From: Haplosporangium gracile
Taxonomy: Eukaryota; Mortierellomycota; Mortierellomycetes; Mortierellales; Mortierellaceae
Assembly (NCBI GenBank): GCA_015499985.1
Contig: JAAAUF010000629.1
Span: 1 to 24,885, forward strand
Length of the DNA stretch: 24,885 nucleotides
Reading direction: 5' to 3'
Part shown: piece by piece, positions 1 to 10,839 of the stretch
Numbering within the stretch: the first letter of the stretch is position 1
Layout: every line of letters begins with the position of its first letter
Program-made: the position numbers and the translations under genes
The notes under the pieces: model-generated
What the model was told of the DNA's origin: nothing
Databases searched by the model: none
The model's input: the letters and a program-made list of their open reading frames with translations, nothing else

Positions 1-439
1 ACGAAAAATATTGAGCAAAAATCTGCGCTAATGTTGTTAAGGGTTGTTTAATACATCACATGATCACTGCCCATTTATTTTCTTTTTTTTTTTCTTTTTC
101 CTCAACCCCGCATTTTTCGCATGTCCCAGCAGAGGGACAAGAGCCCCAGTTTTCTGTCTCTTGTTTGTGCCTGTCTCTCTCATTATGTCCCCTCTTTCTG
201 TGTCCATCCCGAAAGGTCATTCCTCTAGTGCGTCATACATGTCCCAGAGTACCTTCTTTTGTACTCTCCATTCTCCACTAGCCAACAACGAAGGAATGAA
301 ATACGCCCACACAGTCTTCTCCAAAAGGCGGGCGCAACGGCGTACGTTGTTATCAAAACTCCCACGGACAAATGCAAAACAAGTTGTTCTGTCACGGACT
401 CACCGTCCTAACCAGGCAATCCTTTAGTTCAGGCACGGC
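1..439. other. Left-edge upstream region, no gene seen
   Basis: I see no convincing coding sequence here. The open frames are short, serine- and phenylalanine-rich, and follow T-rich or CT-rich DNA. The stretch is best read as upstream DNA of the nucleoside phosphorylase gene that starts at 583, possibly including the end of a gene lying outside the window. Confidence 0.5.
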
Positions 440-448
440 TATAAAAGG
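440..448 (+). promoter_or_regulatory. TATA box of the nucleoside phosphorylase gene
   Basis: The sequence TATAAAAGG matches the eukaryotic TATA consensus. It lies about 140 bases before the ATG at 583 and is followed by a pyrimidine-rich stretch (about 462-490). That spacing would put transcription start near 470-480 and leave a 5' UTR of roughly 100 bases. The start site itself is inferred. Confidence 0.6.
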
Positions 449-582
449 CGGGAATTCTTCATTGTCTTTTTCTTTTTTTTTTTCTTCACACTCCATCCAC
501 TCTTCCGCTCCATTCCTCATCAACAACAAACAGCACATTCCATTCCCCCTTTTCATTTCCTGAAAGCACACTCTACCTCAAC

Positions 583-2087
583 ATGTCTATGTCCAACGCC
601 AACTTCCCTATGGACGCCGAAGGTCGCACCTAGTAAGTCTCTTTTTCATTTTTTTTTCTTTTATTATTTCTCCACACACTCGTCATACTATATATGTTGC
701 GCATATCAATCTTCTATTCCCCTCTCCTTGTCCTCTACTCGGATCAATTGAACTCCTCACAACTCTTCCCACTACTCACATTCACCGTCATTCTCATCTT
801 CTTAAAAGCCACGTCGGAGTCAAGCGTGGAGAGCTCGCCAACAGAATCATCACAGTCGGAGACCCTGCCCGTGCCATTGTCCTCTCCCGCTCCCTCGACG
901 GCGTCGACCCCTCTGTCAAAACTATTTCTCCCAATTTGTTCAGTCATGCTTCGCACCGTGGGTTCTTGACCATCACTGGCCGGTATAAGGGTACCCCCGT
1001 CTCCATTGTTGCCATTGGTAAGTGTATATTTCTTTTTGTCTAATCCCTTAGCTCTTGTATTATTTGTTCCTTTTCTTTGTTTTTTCTCTCGGCCCGACGA
1101 AGAAGAGAGGAAGAAGATACGTTGATGTCTTTTTGTTATTTGCTTGCGTTATTTTGATCCGCAGCTATGTGTTTCCTTCCCTTCTTTTTTTTTCAAAAGA
1201 AAAGAAAGAAAAAAAGTTGGCTGGTTGTTTTTTTGCTTTCTTTTGGTTAGTGAATCTGTTCTCTTCGTTCCATGGAAGACAAAAGAAGAAAAAAAAATCA
1301 GGGGCTAACTTGAATTGTTTATTTCTGACATTTTCTGTCCTTCTTTTTTTTTTTCACACGAACATATCTTCAATTAGGAATGGGAGTGTCGATGATGGAC
1401 TTTTTCGTGCGCGAGTGCAGAGCAGTGGTTGACGGGCCTATGATCATGATCCGTCTGGGCTCCTGCGGTTCCCTCTCCGATGCCAAGGTCGGTGACGTCT
1501 GTGTCCCCTCCTCCTCCTACCTCGTCCAGCGCAACTACGATTACTTTGCCGATGATTCCTCGTCTTCATCTACATTGCCTTATACTCTCTCAAAGAAGTT
1601 CAATGCCGATCCTGAAGTCATCGCTACGCTTGTCAAGAACATGAGCGTACAGTTGGGCGACAACCACGTCTGGAAGGGCATCAACGCCACTGCGGATTCG
1701 TTCTATTCCTCGCAGGGTCGACAGGACGAGAACTTTGTCGATAACAACCAGGAGCTGTTTACCGAGTTGGTTAAGCATGAGCCTGAGACCCTTACATTGG
1801 AGATGGAGACGTTCTTGTTGTACCATTTGGCCAGGACTTCGACTGTTGCACCCTTGAAGGAGGAGTCGAGATTGAAGGCAAATGCTACTTCGAACAAGCA
1901 TTCGATTCGTGCGGGTGCTTGTATGATGGTTTTTGCCCAGCGCAAGTCGAACGAGTTTATTTCCAAGGCGGATGTTGCCCGTATTGAGCCTATTGCTGGA
2001 AAGGCTGTTTTTGATTCTCTTGTGGAGGTTTCATTGGGGGATGAGAGTGAGCTCCATGCCACCGAGGGCAGTGTCTGGGCCTTGTAA
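583..2087 (+). CDS. Uridine phosphorylase-like nucleoside phosphorylase (3 exons)
   Basis: The exons are 583-632, 809-1017 and 1378-2087 (969 nt, 322 residues). Both introns (176 and 360 nt) start GTAAGT or GTAAGTG and end AAG or TAG, and the phases match. The protein belongs to the PNP/UDP phosphorylase superfamily, cytosolic enzymes that cleave a nucleoside with phosphate to give a free base and (deoxy)ribose-1-phosphate in salvage. Visible motifs are the phosphate-binding GDPAR at residues 34-38, the G-M-G-x-S segment at about 87-91 followed by a conserved Glu, RLGSCGS at 112-118 (phosphate and ribose contacts), TADSFY at 191-196 and EMET at 228-231, where the Met-Glu contacts ribose. This layout and TADSFY fit uridine phosphorylase better than purine nucleoside phosphorylase, but substrate cannot be fixed from sequence alone. 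A second in-frame ATG lies two codons downstream of the chosen start. Confidence 0.9.
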
Positions 2088-2590
2088 TTTTACCTTTGAG
2101 TCTCTTTTACTAGAATGATTCTCTCCCTTCAGACCATGTACAAACTTTAGAACACTAGAATATACCGCTCGCTCGTTTCTCCCATTCTGGCCTGCTCATT
2201 ATTCTGTGTGTGTGTGTGTGTGTCAATCAATGCCTTGCTATGTATGCGCCATATGCCATATGCGATGCTCCATGGTTGTTGCTGTGGTGGCGTCGAGCCA
2301 ATTTTCATTGTTCTAATTCTGGACACGGTCGAAAATTAATTTGCCTTTACATCTCCCTTCCCCTGTGACTGAAGCAGAGAGACACAAAGGCGGCTTTCCT
2401 TTTTTTCCTTCTTCTTCTTTCTCTTCCATTTCTCATTCATTCACTCTTTCTTCAACGCCCACCTCTTCTTCGTCTCATTCGCCTACACAGAGAAGAAACC
2501 TCACATCAAAGAAACAAATAATAACAACCTACCTACCCTAATACTGCCTCTCTTTTTGCTCACTCACCCTTATAACAGCAAAAAGGAACC
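2088..2590 (+). other. Intergenic: phosphorylase 3' end to Swi5-family promoter
   Basis: No gene is seen. The stretch holds the phosphorylase 3' UTR, a short TG microsatellite (about 2205-2222), a near-duplicate of the hexamer CCATAT (about 2250-2262), and a CT/TTC-rich promoter or 5' UTR (about 2396-2480) ahead of the next start codon. That start sits in a good context, ACCATGG. Confidence 0.5.
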
Positions 2591-5248
2591 ATGGACACAC
2601 AACAGGACCTCACACAACCACCATCACAGAGTCCTCCTTCTTCTTCCAACTCCTCCTCACAGGACAGGTCATACCGCAGAACCGCAGACCGTCGAGAACG
2701 GACTGACAGAGACAGAGACAGAGACCGGGAACGGGAACGGGATCGATCTGACCGAGACCGGGAACGATCCGACCGTGCTGACCGCGGTGACCGTCTCCGT
2801 GAGCGTAGCGAACGTAGTGAACGCAGTGACCGTGGAGACAGGGGAGACAGGGGAGACCGCGGGGAGAAAACTGACAGAGACCGAGAACGTGAACGGGAAC
2901 GAGAATTGCGTCGTGAGGCTCGACAGGCTGCTGCTGCTGCTGCGTCTCTCGGTAGAGAGCCACCCGTGACAAGCTCGAGATCTGGATCTGGAAGTTCTTC
3001 TTCACGGCGAGATCAACGGGACCGTGAACAGCGGCAGCGGGAGAGGGAAAGGGAGAGGGGAGACCTGGTGAGATCGCCCGATCCTTCATCTTCAGGCTAC
3101 AGTTCTCGAGAATACAGTCCAGTCTCAGAACGCATCCGGGCTCCCTCTTCTCCTTCTTCCAGACGGCGCCAATATGAAGCATCTGCTGGAAGTGCAGGAG
3201 GTGGAGGTGGCAGTGGCCCTACGTCGCCTTTGCTACTCTCGCCTCGTCAACAGCCCTATCACCATTTCCCCCAACAACAGCAACAGCCTCAACAGTTCAT
3301 GTTTTCGGAGCGACAGGGTCGCCCGAGTGGGGAGCGGTCCCCGGTGTCGGAACGTGGGGATCGTAGTCGCTTTGGAGGGAGTGTAGAGCTCCCGGGGATG
3401 GAGGATGTGTTGATGTCTAACAGGTCGTCTACTACTTCTGCAGCTGCGACGCCCAGTGTGACTCCAATGGCGAGCAGTGTGACGAAACCGGATCTGGTGA
3501 TGTTTGAGGAGACTGAGGTTGTCGACGATGTTGAGGAGGTGGCAGATGAAGTCGAATTCCATGTCCCACCAGCGCCATCTACGGCAACACCTGGAACGGC
3601 AGTGGGAGTGACAGCAACAGCACGGGCAGCATCGCCAGTGTCAACCAGACGAGAGACATTCGAGTCGGACAGGATGATTCAGGAAGGACAACACTGCCCA
3701 ACCCAGGAGAACGCAGGAGACGTTTATTCTTTTGTTGTTGAGGAGGAAGAGAAAGAAGAGAAATATTTGCAGAGCCCTCTTCCCTCGGTACCGACGCAGC
3801 AATACCCTCCTCCTCCTCCTCCCCACCATCATCCTCATCAGGAACAGGAACAGTACTCGCAGGAGTACCATCAGCATGATACGGATATGGAGACCGAGGA
3901 ACACGATGTACATGTACCTGCGCCATCGTCAACTACGATGACAAGCAGAGAAATCACAACTTCATTAACATCAAGGGAGGATGAGGAAATGACCGCCCAT
4001 CACCCCCCTCCCCCTGAGACGACCTCTTCGACTCCTATTGCTGCTACAGCGGCCTCTACATCTGCTGCTGCAGTGTCAGGGATTTCATTGTCAATCACCA
4101 ACAAGGCTTTGGATTTTGACAGGAAGAATCGGGACTTGAAGGAACAGCATGATGCGCTCAAGGTATGTAAAATGATCATGAAGAAACCCACCAATGTCTC
4201 AACCCCCCTTGCCTCTTGTTTGTATTTTTAACGCAGATCGCCCGGCTCAATTAATGCGAGCAAGGAAAAGAAACTTTACCCAACTCAACAACTCAAAAAG
4301 TGAAAAAACATAAACATGGCATGATTTGAGAGCACGACATTAACGGACGAACGTCACACACTTACGGGAAAACTTTCTTATTTCGCTCCTCTCTTTTTTC
4401 CTTTTCTTCATTCCTTGTTATTGTTGTTGTTGTTGTTGTTTTGCTATGGCGAGAGCGCCACGACAAAAACGCTGACTCTAGTGCAAAATCAACATTTGTG
4501 AACTGACCATCCTTTCTTTCGTACTTCTTCTGTCTCCCTACTAGGCACAGGAGGACGCCAAGATTGAGCAGCTGAAAAAGACGATCGCTGACCTCCAACA
4601 GCAGGAACAGGACATTATCAGTTCGTTAAGGTGCAGATTCTAGTAAATGGCCCCTTTCCCCCTCATTCCTCTTTCTTCACCCCTCCCTTTCTGCCTCCCT
4701 TCCTTTCGCCTTCTTTTTCTTCACCCCTGCCTCCATCGTCGCATGGCTCACAACAATATACTGTCTCCCGATTTCCGTGTTTCATTAATTGCACTGGAAC
4801 CATATGTCTAACCTTGTTCTCTTTTTTTTTTTTTTTTTTTGGGAAATGGTGATTTAGAGGTGTGGGTACGCCGAGCGAGATGATATCTCGACGCATCCAT
4901 CAGTTGCATGAGTACAATGAGATCAAGGACGTTGGACAAGTCATCCTCGGCAAGGTACAGTACTTCGAAGCATAAACAACCTTCACTCCATTATAATAAT
5001 ACCCTCTCATTCTTTCTTTGGCACCACTCCTTGTTTTGAGTGAGACAATGAGAGTTGCTAGTGTTATCGTTGTTGATCCTGTCCTAGATTCTGGGGTTCA
5101 AATGTTACCCCATCCTCTTTTCTTCACCTCTAACCTAGTCTCTCGTTGTTGCTCTTTTTTTTCATATGGAACTTGATAGTGTGCGGAGTTGGAAGGGACG
5201 ACTATCAAGGAGCAGTATGAGAACTTTGGCCTCGACATGGATGACTGA
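2591..5248 (+). CDS. swi5: Swi5-family recombination mediator with long N-terminal extension (4 exons)
   Basis: The exons are 2591-4162, 4545-4630, 4858-4954 and 5180-5248 (1824 nt, 607 residues). The last 83 residues are a Swi5 domain: a helical segment, then the family signature with LHEYNEIKDVGQ, a conserved GK and the terminal FGLDMDD. Swi5 (Sae3 in budding yeast, not the transcription factor of that name) pairs with Sfr1 or Mei5 and helps Rad51/Dmc1 filaments perform strand exchange in the nucleus. Fission yeast Swi5 is about 85 residues, so the whole domain lies in exons 2-4 and exon 1 adds 524 residues. The extension has an RD/RE/RS-dipeptide tract (34-112), Ser-Arg and Gly-Ser stretches, a polyGln patch, acidic runs and a Pro/His-rich segment, and looks disordered. 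Introns 1 and 3 have GT[AC] donors of normal type. Intron 2 uses GTGCAG, chosen because it alone keeps the frame. Confidence 0.85.
4163..4544 (+). other. Swi5-family intron 1 with GTT repeat
   Basis: This 382-nt intron has a GTATGT donor and CTAG acceptor in phase 0. It contains a TTG/GTT trinucleotide repeat (about 4418-4440). It separates the low-complexity extension exon from the exons that encode the Swi5 domain. Confidence 0.75.
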
Positions 5249-5685
5249 AGATCCTCCCTCACTTGGTCGTTGAGGGCGTCATTTTTCTTCCCCTTGCTGG
5301 GCAACTGAGCCTAATACCCTTCTTGTTATTGCTTGTTTCGCTTTTTATGAAGAATGGTTACGCTGGAAATGATAGGCATACAACTTCTATTTTGTATTTT
5401 TTGCTATTCCTATTCTAAGTTGCTTTTGCATCTTTTTTTTTTTTTTTTTTCCTTTTTTCCCCTTTTCAAATTCAATTTCTCCTTTTTTTTTTTTTTTTTT
5501 TTGCATATCCTTCAAGAAATATAACCTTCCTTTAGTTTCGTATTGCGCTTGTATTGTTTTGGTTGTCGCGGGGTATGACCGCGTATATTAGGTTATGCTA
5601 TGTTATGTACTTGGAAGGGTCCTGCCCTATATTCCCTCCTCCCTGTATCCCTTCATCCCTATTCTCTCGTCCACACACTTCTTAA
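5249..5685. other. Convergent intergenic region with T tracts
   Basis: This is the 3'-to-3' gap between the Swi5-family gene (+) and the FAD monooxygenase (-). It holds two long T tracts (about 5431-5450 and 5482-5502) and no convincing coding sequence. The polyadenylation signals of both genes probably lie here, but I could not assign them. Confidence 0.5.
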
Positions 5686-8600
5686 TCAAAGAGGAAACGA
5701 CGGAGACTTCTGGATCGCCCTGTTATCCCAATCTAACCTGGGCTCCTGCGGTCGCCCTGGAACAATACCCTTGGCGGCTGTAGGCGCTGGGGGGAGGAAA
5801 TGTAATTGGGGTCTGTACTGGATTCGTTGAGTGTTTGCCTGTTTCGACATCCAAGCCGGGATATGGTTTAGGAATATCTTTCGTACCAGTTGTGAAATCG
5901 GGCCCTGTTTGGATGATAAACGGGGAAGAATAGGGAGGAGAGAGACGAATGTTAGCCTTTTTTTTTTTTTTTTACGTTGTTTGGTTCATAATTGACTTGC
6001 TAATGTCCATGCCCGTGCACTCCCTTTCCTCTCAGCCAAAAAGTCCAGCAGATGACAAAAAAAAAAAATAAGAGTGACGAACAGATTCTTACCCGATCAC
6101 CCATGACTTTTCCAAATTGACGCGAGTTGCCGAGGGCGAGTCTCGCGATTTTGGCGCGTTGGCGGTAGTAGGTTTCAAAGACGCGGGTGATATCCTTTTG
6201 GTTGGTCGATGGCATGTCCACTAGAAGGTTGCATAGATGCACGCCTTCCAAAATCGCTAGGTTTGCACCCAGTCCTGCACTTGGCACCACCTATTGAAGG
6301 GTTGTAAGTGAAGGAAGAGAGAGAGAGAGAGAGAGACGGTCAGGAGGAGAAAAGGTTATGAGAAGAAGCGCTAGCAAAGTAGTGGAGTGTGGACGAGACG
6401 ATAAATTGTGTCTGTGCGTTGGTGTTTTTTTTTTACCTTGTGGCAGGCTGAGAATTAAAAAAATTGAGAATGAGGGTCGGCCCATGGTCAGTATATTTCC
6501 ATCTAATAACCCCTTCATCTGAGCAAGCAAACAACAAAAAGATAAACAAAAGCAAATAATGTTACCATCGCCAAGGAGGACAACACGATCCTCATACCAG
6601 GACTCAAAAAACTTCTCCTCGAGCATAATCTTGGATACCAACTCCATCGGTGTATGATCGATCACATCGCCCAGAGTACCACCTTCAAGGAACGGGTTAG
6701 AAAGATGTCGGACATAATCGGCCATTTCTTTGGCGGCGTGGGGACCCCATTCAGAGAAGCGGAAGGAGTCGCCGGAGGATTCGTCTGCGCGGGGGACGTT
6801 CTGGATGACTGCCCATGAGATGCGGTTGTTTGGTAGGGGCATGTAAATCGCCTTTTGAAAGAGAGGAAGGGGGGGGGAGGAAGGTGAATAACAAACAAAC
6901 AACAATAATCAGATAGAATGTCAGTTGTGGTGGTACAAGGTGAGAGACTAGAAAAGAAGGACTAGGCCTTGAAGATCGACCCTTCTGGTCCAGAAGCTTT
7001 TCTCATCCACAAAGTTATGTGTAACGAATGAGAGCGAAGGAAAGAAACGAAACGAGATTCAAGAGAGCCATAATCCATGTAACCAACAATGAAAACACAG
7101 CGTGCACAATAAGACAAAAACATCAACTTACATAGAAGGGATCGTTGTTTGGGATGACAATCTCAAAGTCGGTGTAGTCGTTCTTGAGGACAGGGTACAA
7201 TTCCGGATCGAATGGCTTGCTCACGCCGACTATTTATGTTCATTGTCGGAGGGAGAAGTAGACAAAAACAAAAAAAAAAAAAAAAAAGGGAAAAGGAAAA
7301 CGATCGGATCCGATGGATGTGGGAAAGAGAAAATAGAGGAGGAGATGATGGCGTATGACACGCACATAGTCAAAAGGAGAAAGTGGAAGGCGGCGGAGAA
7401 AATAACAGACGACGAGTGGTGAGTGAGAATGTACTTTCTTGATAGTTGTGCTTGTTAAAAGATTGCATTACCCCGTTTTATCACCTTTGCACCACACCAC
7501 GCCACGCCACACCACACCACACCACGCCACGCCACACCACACCACTACCATGTAAACAAAAAAACAAACAAACATGCAAAACCAGAACGGACAAACGAAA
7601 TAAAATACAAACAAACAAGCACAAGGAAAAAAAAAAAAAAAAAAAAAAAAACAACTGCAGTAGTGTTGTTCGTTCGTTCGCGAGACGTTTTAACGTACCA
7701 AGACAGTGCTGGTTGTACCCCAAGGGTTTAGCGTCGTTGGACGAGAGCTTGCCCTTGGCCTTGAGACTCTTGTAAATATTCTGCCGGACTGCGCTATACG
7801 CGCCATCTGCTCCGATGATGATCGTGCTCAAGTAGGCGCTGGAAGGAAGGAAAAGGCATAAGGGGAGGGTAGAGGGGTTAGTATTTCAAGAGCCGACAAT
7901 GAAAAACAAACAATTCTTTGACAAAGGCCAACGAAGAGTCAGAAGAACGGTAACAAGGCAGAAGAACAAAAAAAAATAGTTGTGACAATTCGCATGATAA
8001 CAAATAGATATATGTATTTGTGAGAGCAAAGAAAACAACAAGCAGCAATGACAACGGGATGTTGGCGTGCATGAAAGACAAAGGAGAGCATCTTTCTTGG
8101 ATGTCCTGTCCCTACTAATGCTCAAAATGATGGATTGGGAATAAGAAGGAGGCGGAGAGTGAACGAAGAATGAGAAAGAACGAGGACGGTGCACCTAGGC
8201 CCGGGCGAAGTCCCTCGAAAGTTCCCCCTTGGAGCTCAAAGGAGGCCGAGAACCTTTCTGGGGGTTGGATCAAAGGAGAGCTGGTAATTGAGAGGAATTG
8301 AACTGTTGGGAATATCGTTGTATCATTTTTAAGTATTAAATTGTAAAGGAGACAGGGGATGTGCAATTGGAGTGGGGTAAGTTGAGTAAAAGGGTGGCTA
8401 AAGCGCGGGAGAGACAGACAACGAACGGGGGAGTGATTTCTTCACCAACGAGAGGGAGACAATCGCCACCGGCCGTTGAACAACAAGAAAAACAAATAAC
8501 GCCGAAATGAATGCGGGGTAGAACAGTCAACCATATCCTCTCTTCAGTCCCATTTCTTTGTTTGAGAAAGAGACAAAGAATGGGTTGACGGTGTGAGCAA

Positions 8601-9407
8601 ACGAGTCTCCTACCTGCCGTCGGAGCAGTTGGCGGTGGCACCGTCCGCGTCCTGGGTGATGGTGAGGACGCGTTTGTTGTACTTGATCTTTTCTTTGGGG
8701 ATGTTCTTCAACAGTACGTTGTAGAACGCCGGCCTGTCCAAGATAATCGCCGGGTACCCGCCGCTATTTCGTTAAAGGAAGTTGGATGGTCCAAGTCAAG
8801 AGTCAGAGTCAGAGGGTAAAGTGTACGGTGAGAAGGGTTTTTTATGCTTTCATTGTCATTGTTTTTTTGCCAACTATCTTTTCCTTTGTTCCATTAGCTT
8901 TTTTTATTTTTTTTTTATTTTGTTTTTCTTGTTCCATTAACTCTCTTTTCGTATTTCTGTGTTCTTTGGGGTTCTTTCTGTTTCATTTCCCTCCCCCTTC
9001 CTTCCTTCTTTCCTTCCTCTATCCAAAAAAAAACAAAAAGAAAAAGAAAAAAAAAAACAAACTTACATCTCCTGGAGATCCGAAAAGTCAACCATCCCAA
9101 TCGGTTTCACACCTTCATTATAAAAGTTAAAGTGTCTCACAGGCTTTGAAGCTTTATAAAAGTCCTCCAGTAATCCCAATTGCTCCATCACAGGCAAAGA
9201 ACTAGCGTCCAATCCCAAGGAGGAACCAAGGGCACGAATAGTGGTGGCCTTTTCAAGAATTAGATAATTGATTCCTGCTCGCTCAAACATGTTGGCGAGG
9301 GATAAGCCGCCGATCCCACCACCGACGATGATGACGGTGACACCACTCTGTGATTGGGGAGGAGGGAATGGTGATTGGTGGTGTTGTTGGTGTTGCTGGG
9401 GGTGCAT
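5686..9407 (-). CDS. FAD-dependent monooxygenase, PHBH-fold (8 exons, one of 11 nt)
   Basis: In transcription order the exons are 9067-9407, 8614-8763, 7699-7838, 7132-7229, 6566-6851, 6437-6447, 6093-6290 and 5686-5904 (1443 nt, 480 residues). Every join is in phase with GT donors and AG acceptors. The protein belongs to the class A flavin monooxygenases (FAD_binding_3; salicylate hydroxylase and UbiH relatives), which use FAD and NAD(P)H to hydroxylate a substrate. Visible are the Rossmann GGGIGG at 29-34 with a Glu at 52 ending the second strand, the GADGAYSAVR motif at 173-182 and GDACHK at 337-342, the FAD ribityl-binding GD motif. The C-terminal exon has a typical LVRKIFL helix and YRPQLHFLPPAP tail. 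The first 20 residues are Gln/His/Pro-rich with no signal peptide. The substrate is unknown. Introns run from 118 to 775 nt. Confidence 0.85.
6437..6447 (-). other. 11-nt microexon of the FAD monooxygenase
   Basis: The exon is CCTGCCACAAG on the - strand, bounded by ...TTCTCAG upstream and GTAAAA downstream. The previous exon ends in phase 1 with G after GGC GAT, so the join gives GCC TGC CAC AAG, that is A-C-H-K. The next exon starts in phase 0 with V-V-P-S-A-G. The result is GDACHK followed by PSAG, the conserved flavin-binding signature of this family. Skipping the exon would remove those residues and shift the frame. Confidence 0.85.
7490..7545 (+). repeat. CCACA/CCACG minisatellite in an intron
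   Basis: About ten tandem copies of a five-base unit, CCACA or CCACG (ACCAC and GCCAC in other phases), lie inside the intron between 7230 and 7698 of the FAD monooxygenase. The same intron has a long A tract (about 7628-7650). Two successive blocks share the same order of CCACG and CCACA units, which suggests block duplication. Confidence 0.8.
7839..8613 (-). other. Long (775 nt) intron of the FAD monooxygenase
   Basis: The intron starts GTAGGA and ends CCAG on the - strand and joins a phase-2 exon end to its partner. The resulting residues (CSDGS then AYLSTIIIGADG) match the family without a gap. Its open frames are short and low in complexity, so I see no further exon within it. Confidence 0.6.
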
Positions 9408-10020
9408 GGTGGGACAGAATGGGGGAAGGCGGCAGGGTTTTGATTATGTGATGATTGAATATTTGTGTTTGTGTTTGTGTTTGTGTTTGTGGCGGCTGTA
9501 TGAATTCAGGGGTTAAAGAGGCAAGCACAAAAGGAAGAGGAAAGAAGGGTGAAGAAAGAAAGGAAGAGACTGTCAGAATGAAGGAAGCGAAATGATGGCG
9601 ATGGGGGAATGAAAGGAATGAGGAGAAACAGAGAAACAGAGAAATAGAGAAAGGAGCTGAACTGAGCTGAGGAAAAGAAAGAGACAAGGAAGAAGAAGGC
9701 GAGATGAAAAACGAACAAGAAGGGAGGAGATAAGGTTGGTGAGGAAGAAGGGGGAAAAGTAATGGGTTGAAGATTCTCCGGATTGGTCTTTGCTTTGGAC
9801 ACTTTGCGAAGGATTGGAGGGACGAGAAGCCGAGTGGACCGATATTCGACAAACTTGTTATAAGTACATTGTACCTACACTTGCCTTGGCCTCTTCTCTC
9901 ACATCTTGCTTGCTAATGTCAATGCTATGTTCCCACAGCTGGACCATTCCTCGTCTGGTCAATCCACCCGCACATACTCTCATTGTTCTCTCCCATTCAC
10001 TCTTTACACACACATCCTGG
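9408..10020. other. Divergent intergenic region, FAD gene upstream side
   Basis: This is probably the promoter and 5' UTR of the FAD monooxygenase. It contains a TTTGTG hexamer repeat of about five copies (about 9462-9491) and a long purine-rich block (about 9520-9760, CT-rich on the gene's own strand). The open frame spanning 9283-9852 on the - strand is low-complexity Ser/Pro/Phe and is not taken as coding. Confidence 0.5.
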
Positions 10021-10031
10021 GTACTCTTCCA

Positions 10032-10827
10032 CTAACACCACAGAGACACCGTATGCAAAACATCTGCCATCGATTGAATCTCCTCCATTGTCTCTTTGCC
10101 TCTGAATACCTCCACATCACCTTGTCTGAACATAACTCGTTCATCCAAAGCCACTCTTGCTCTTTGCAGCTGCCGCATCAACTCATGTACTTCACAGCCA
10201 CAACCGATTCCTCATCTATCCCATCGGATCTATCCTCTTATGTCCAGTTTTCATTGACTTTCTGGACAATGCTGGCTACTGTACAGTACAGCGCCATTTC
10301 TCAGGCATTCTGTTGTGCTCAGTATGTAGGTTGGAGGGACGATAGAGAGACCATATAGAAAAATCCGATGAGCAATGTTATTTTGCGCAGGCCGGTCAGT
10401 TGCTGAATGAGTGCATGTGTGTTTGTGTGTGCTCTTGTAAATACAGGAAAGTTGAATTGTCGAGATCCAATCCCCCTCAAAATGGATTAACCCATGACTT
10501 TATGAAGGCTGCAGATAGTCAGAGAGGACGCATGAACATTGAATCAATGAACCTTGATCCTTTGACCTTGTGCAAAAGGAAAAGGGAAGAGGTGCGTTTG
10601 AAATAAAATACGAGATGGAGTATTCCAGTGATGTAGGCGGGACGCTGAAAGATACTTTGGAGGGCATTAATCCAAATATCAAACGATCAGCTACTGAAGG
10701 GTTGAGGCAAACTATCTTTTCGATGTTGGGGAGCAATGGCTGCGACGTGGAAATGAGAAGAAGGCGAGGAGAGGACAGGAGATTGACTACACTCCTCTTG
10801 TTCCTTCGCTTGTACTGGAGGAGCCAT
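10032..10827 (-). pseudogene. Possible decayed coding sequence on the - strand
   Basis: Two stretches read like protein but do not join cleanly. At 10827 an ATG opens a 47-residue frame starting MAPPVQAKEQEE and ending at a TGA near 10687; the overlapping next frame continues to about 10500. At 10190-10032 a 52-residue frame of ordinary charged composition contains MRQLQRARVALDERV and ends in TAG. Just upstream of it, a neighbouring frame (about 10237-10185) reads EDRSDGIDEESVVAVKYM before a stop, as if a single-base shift separated the two. I recognise no family. It may be a pseudogene, exons with unusual introns, or chance. Confidence 0.25.
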
Positions 10828-10839
10828 TGAGGCGTCTTA

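Noticed and set aside
1055..1432. A 125-residue + strand frame over intron 2 of the phosphorylase
   Set aside because: It is Phe/Lys-rich T-tract and A-tract DNA lying within an intron that is well supported by phase and homology.
3233..3932. Several 90-117 residue - strand frames within the Swi5 exon
   Set aside because: They are low-complexity antisense shadows of the repetitive first exon.
9906..10358. A 150-residue + strand frame in the large gap
   Set aside because: It is Ser/His/Leu-rich with no recognisable motif. The opposite strand reads more like protein over part of it.
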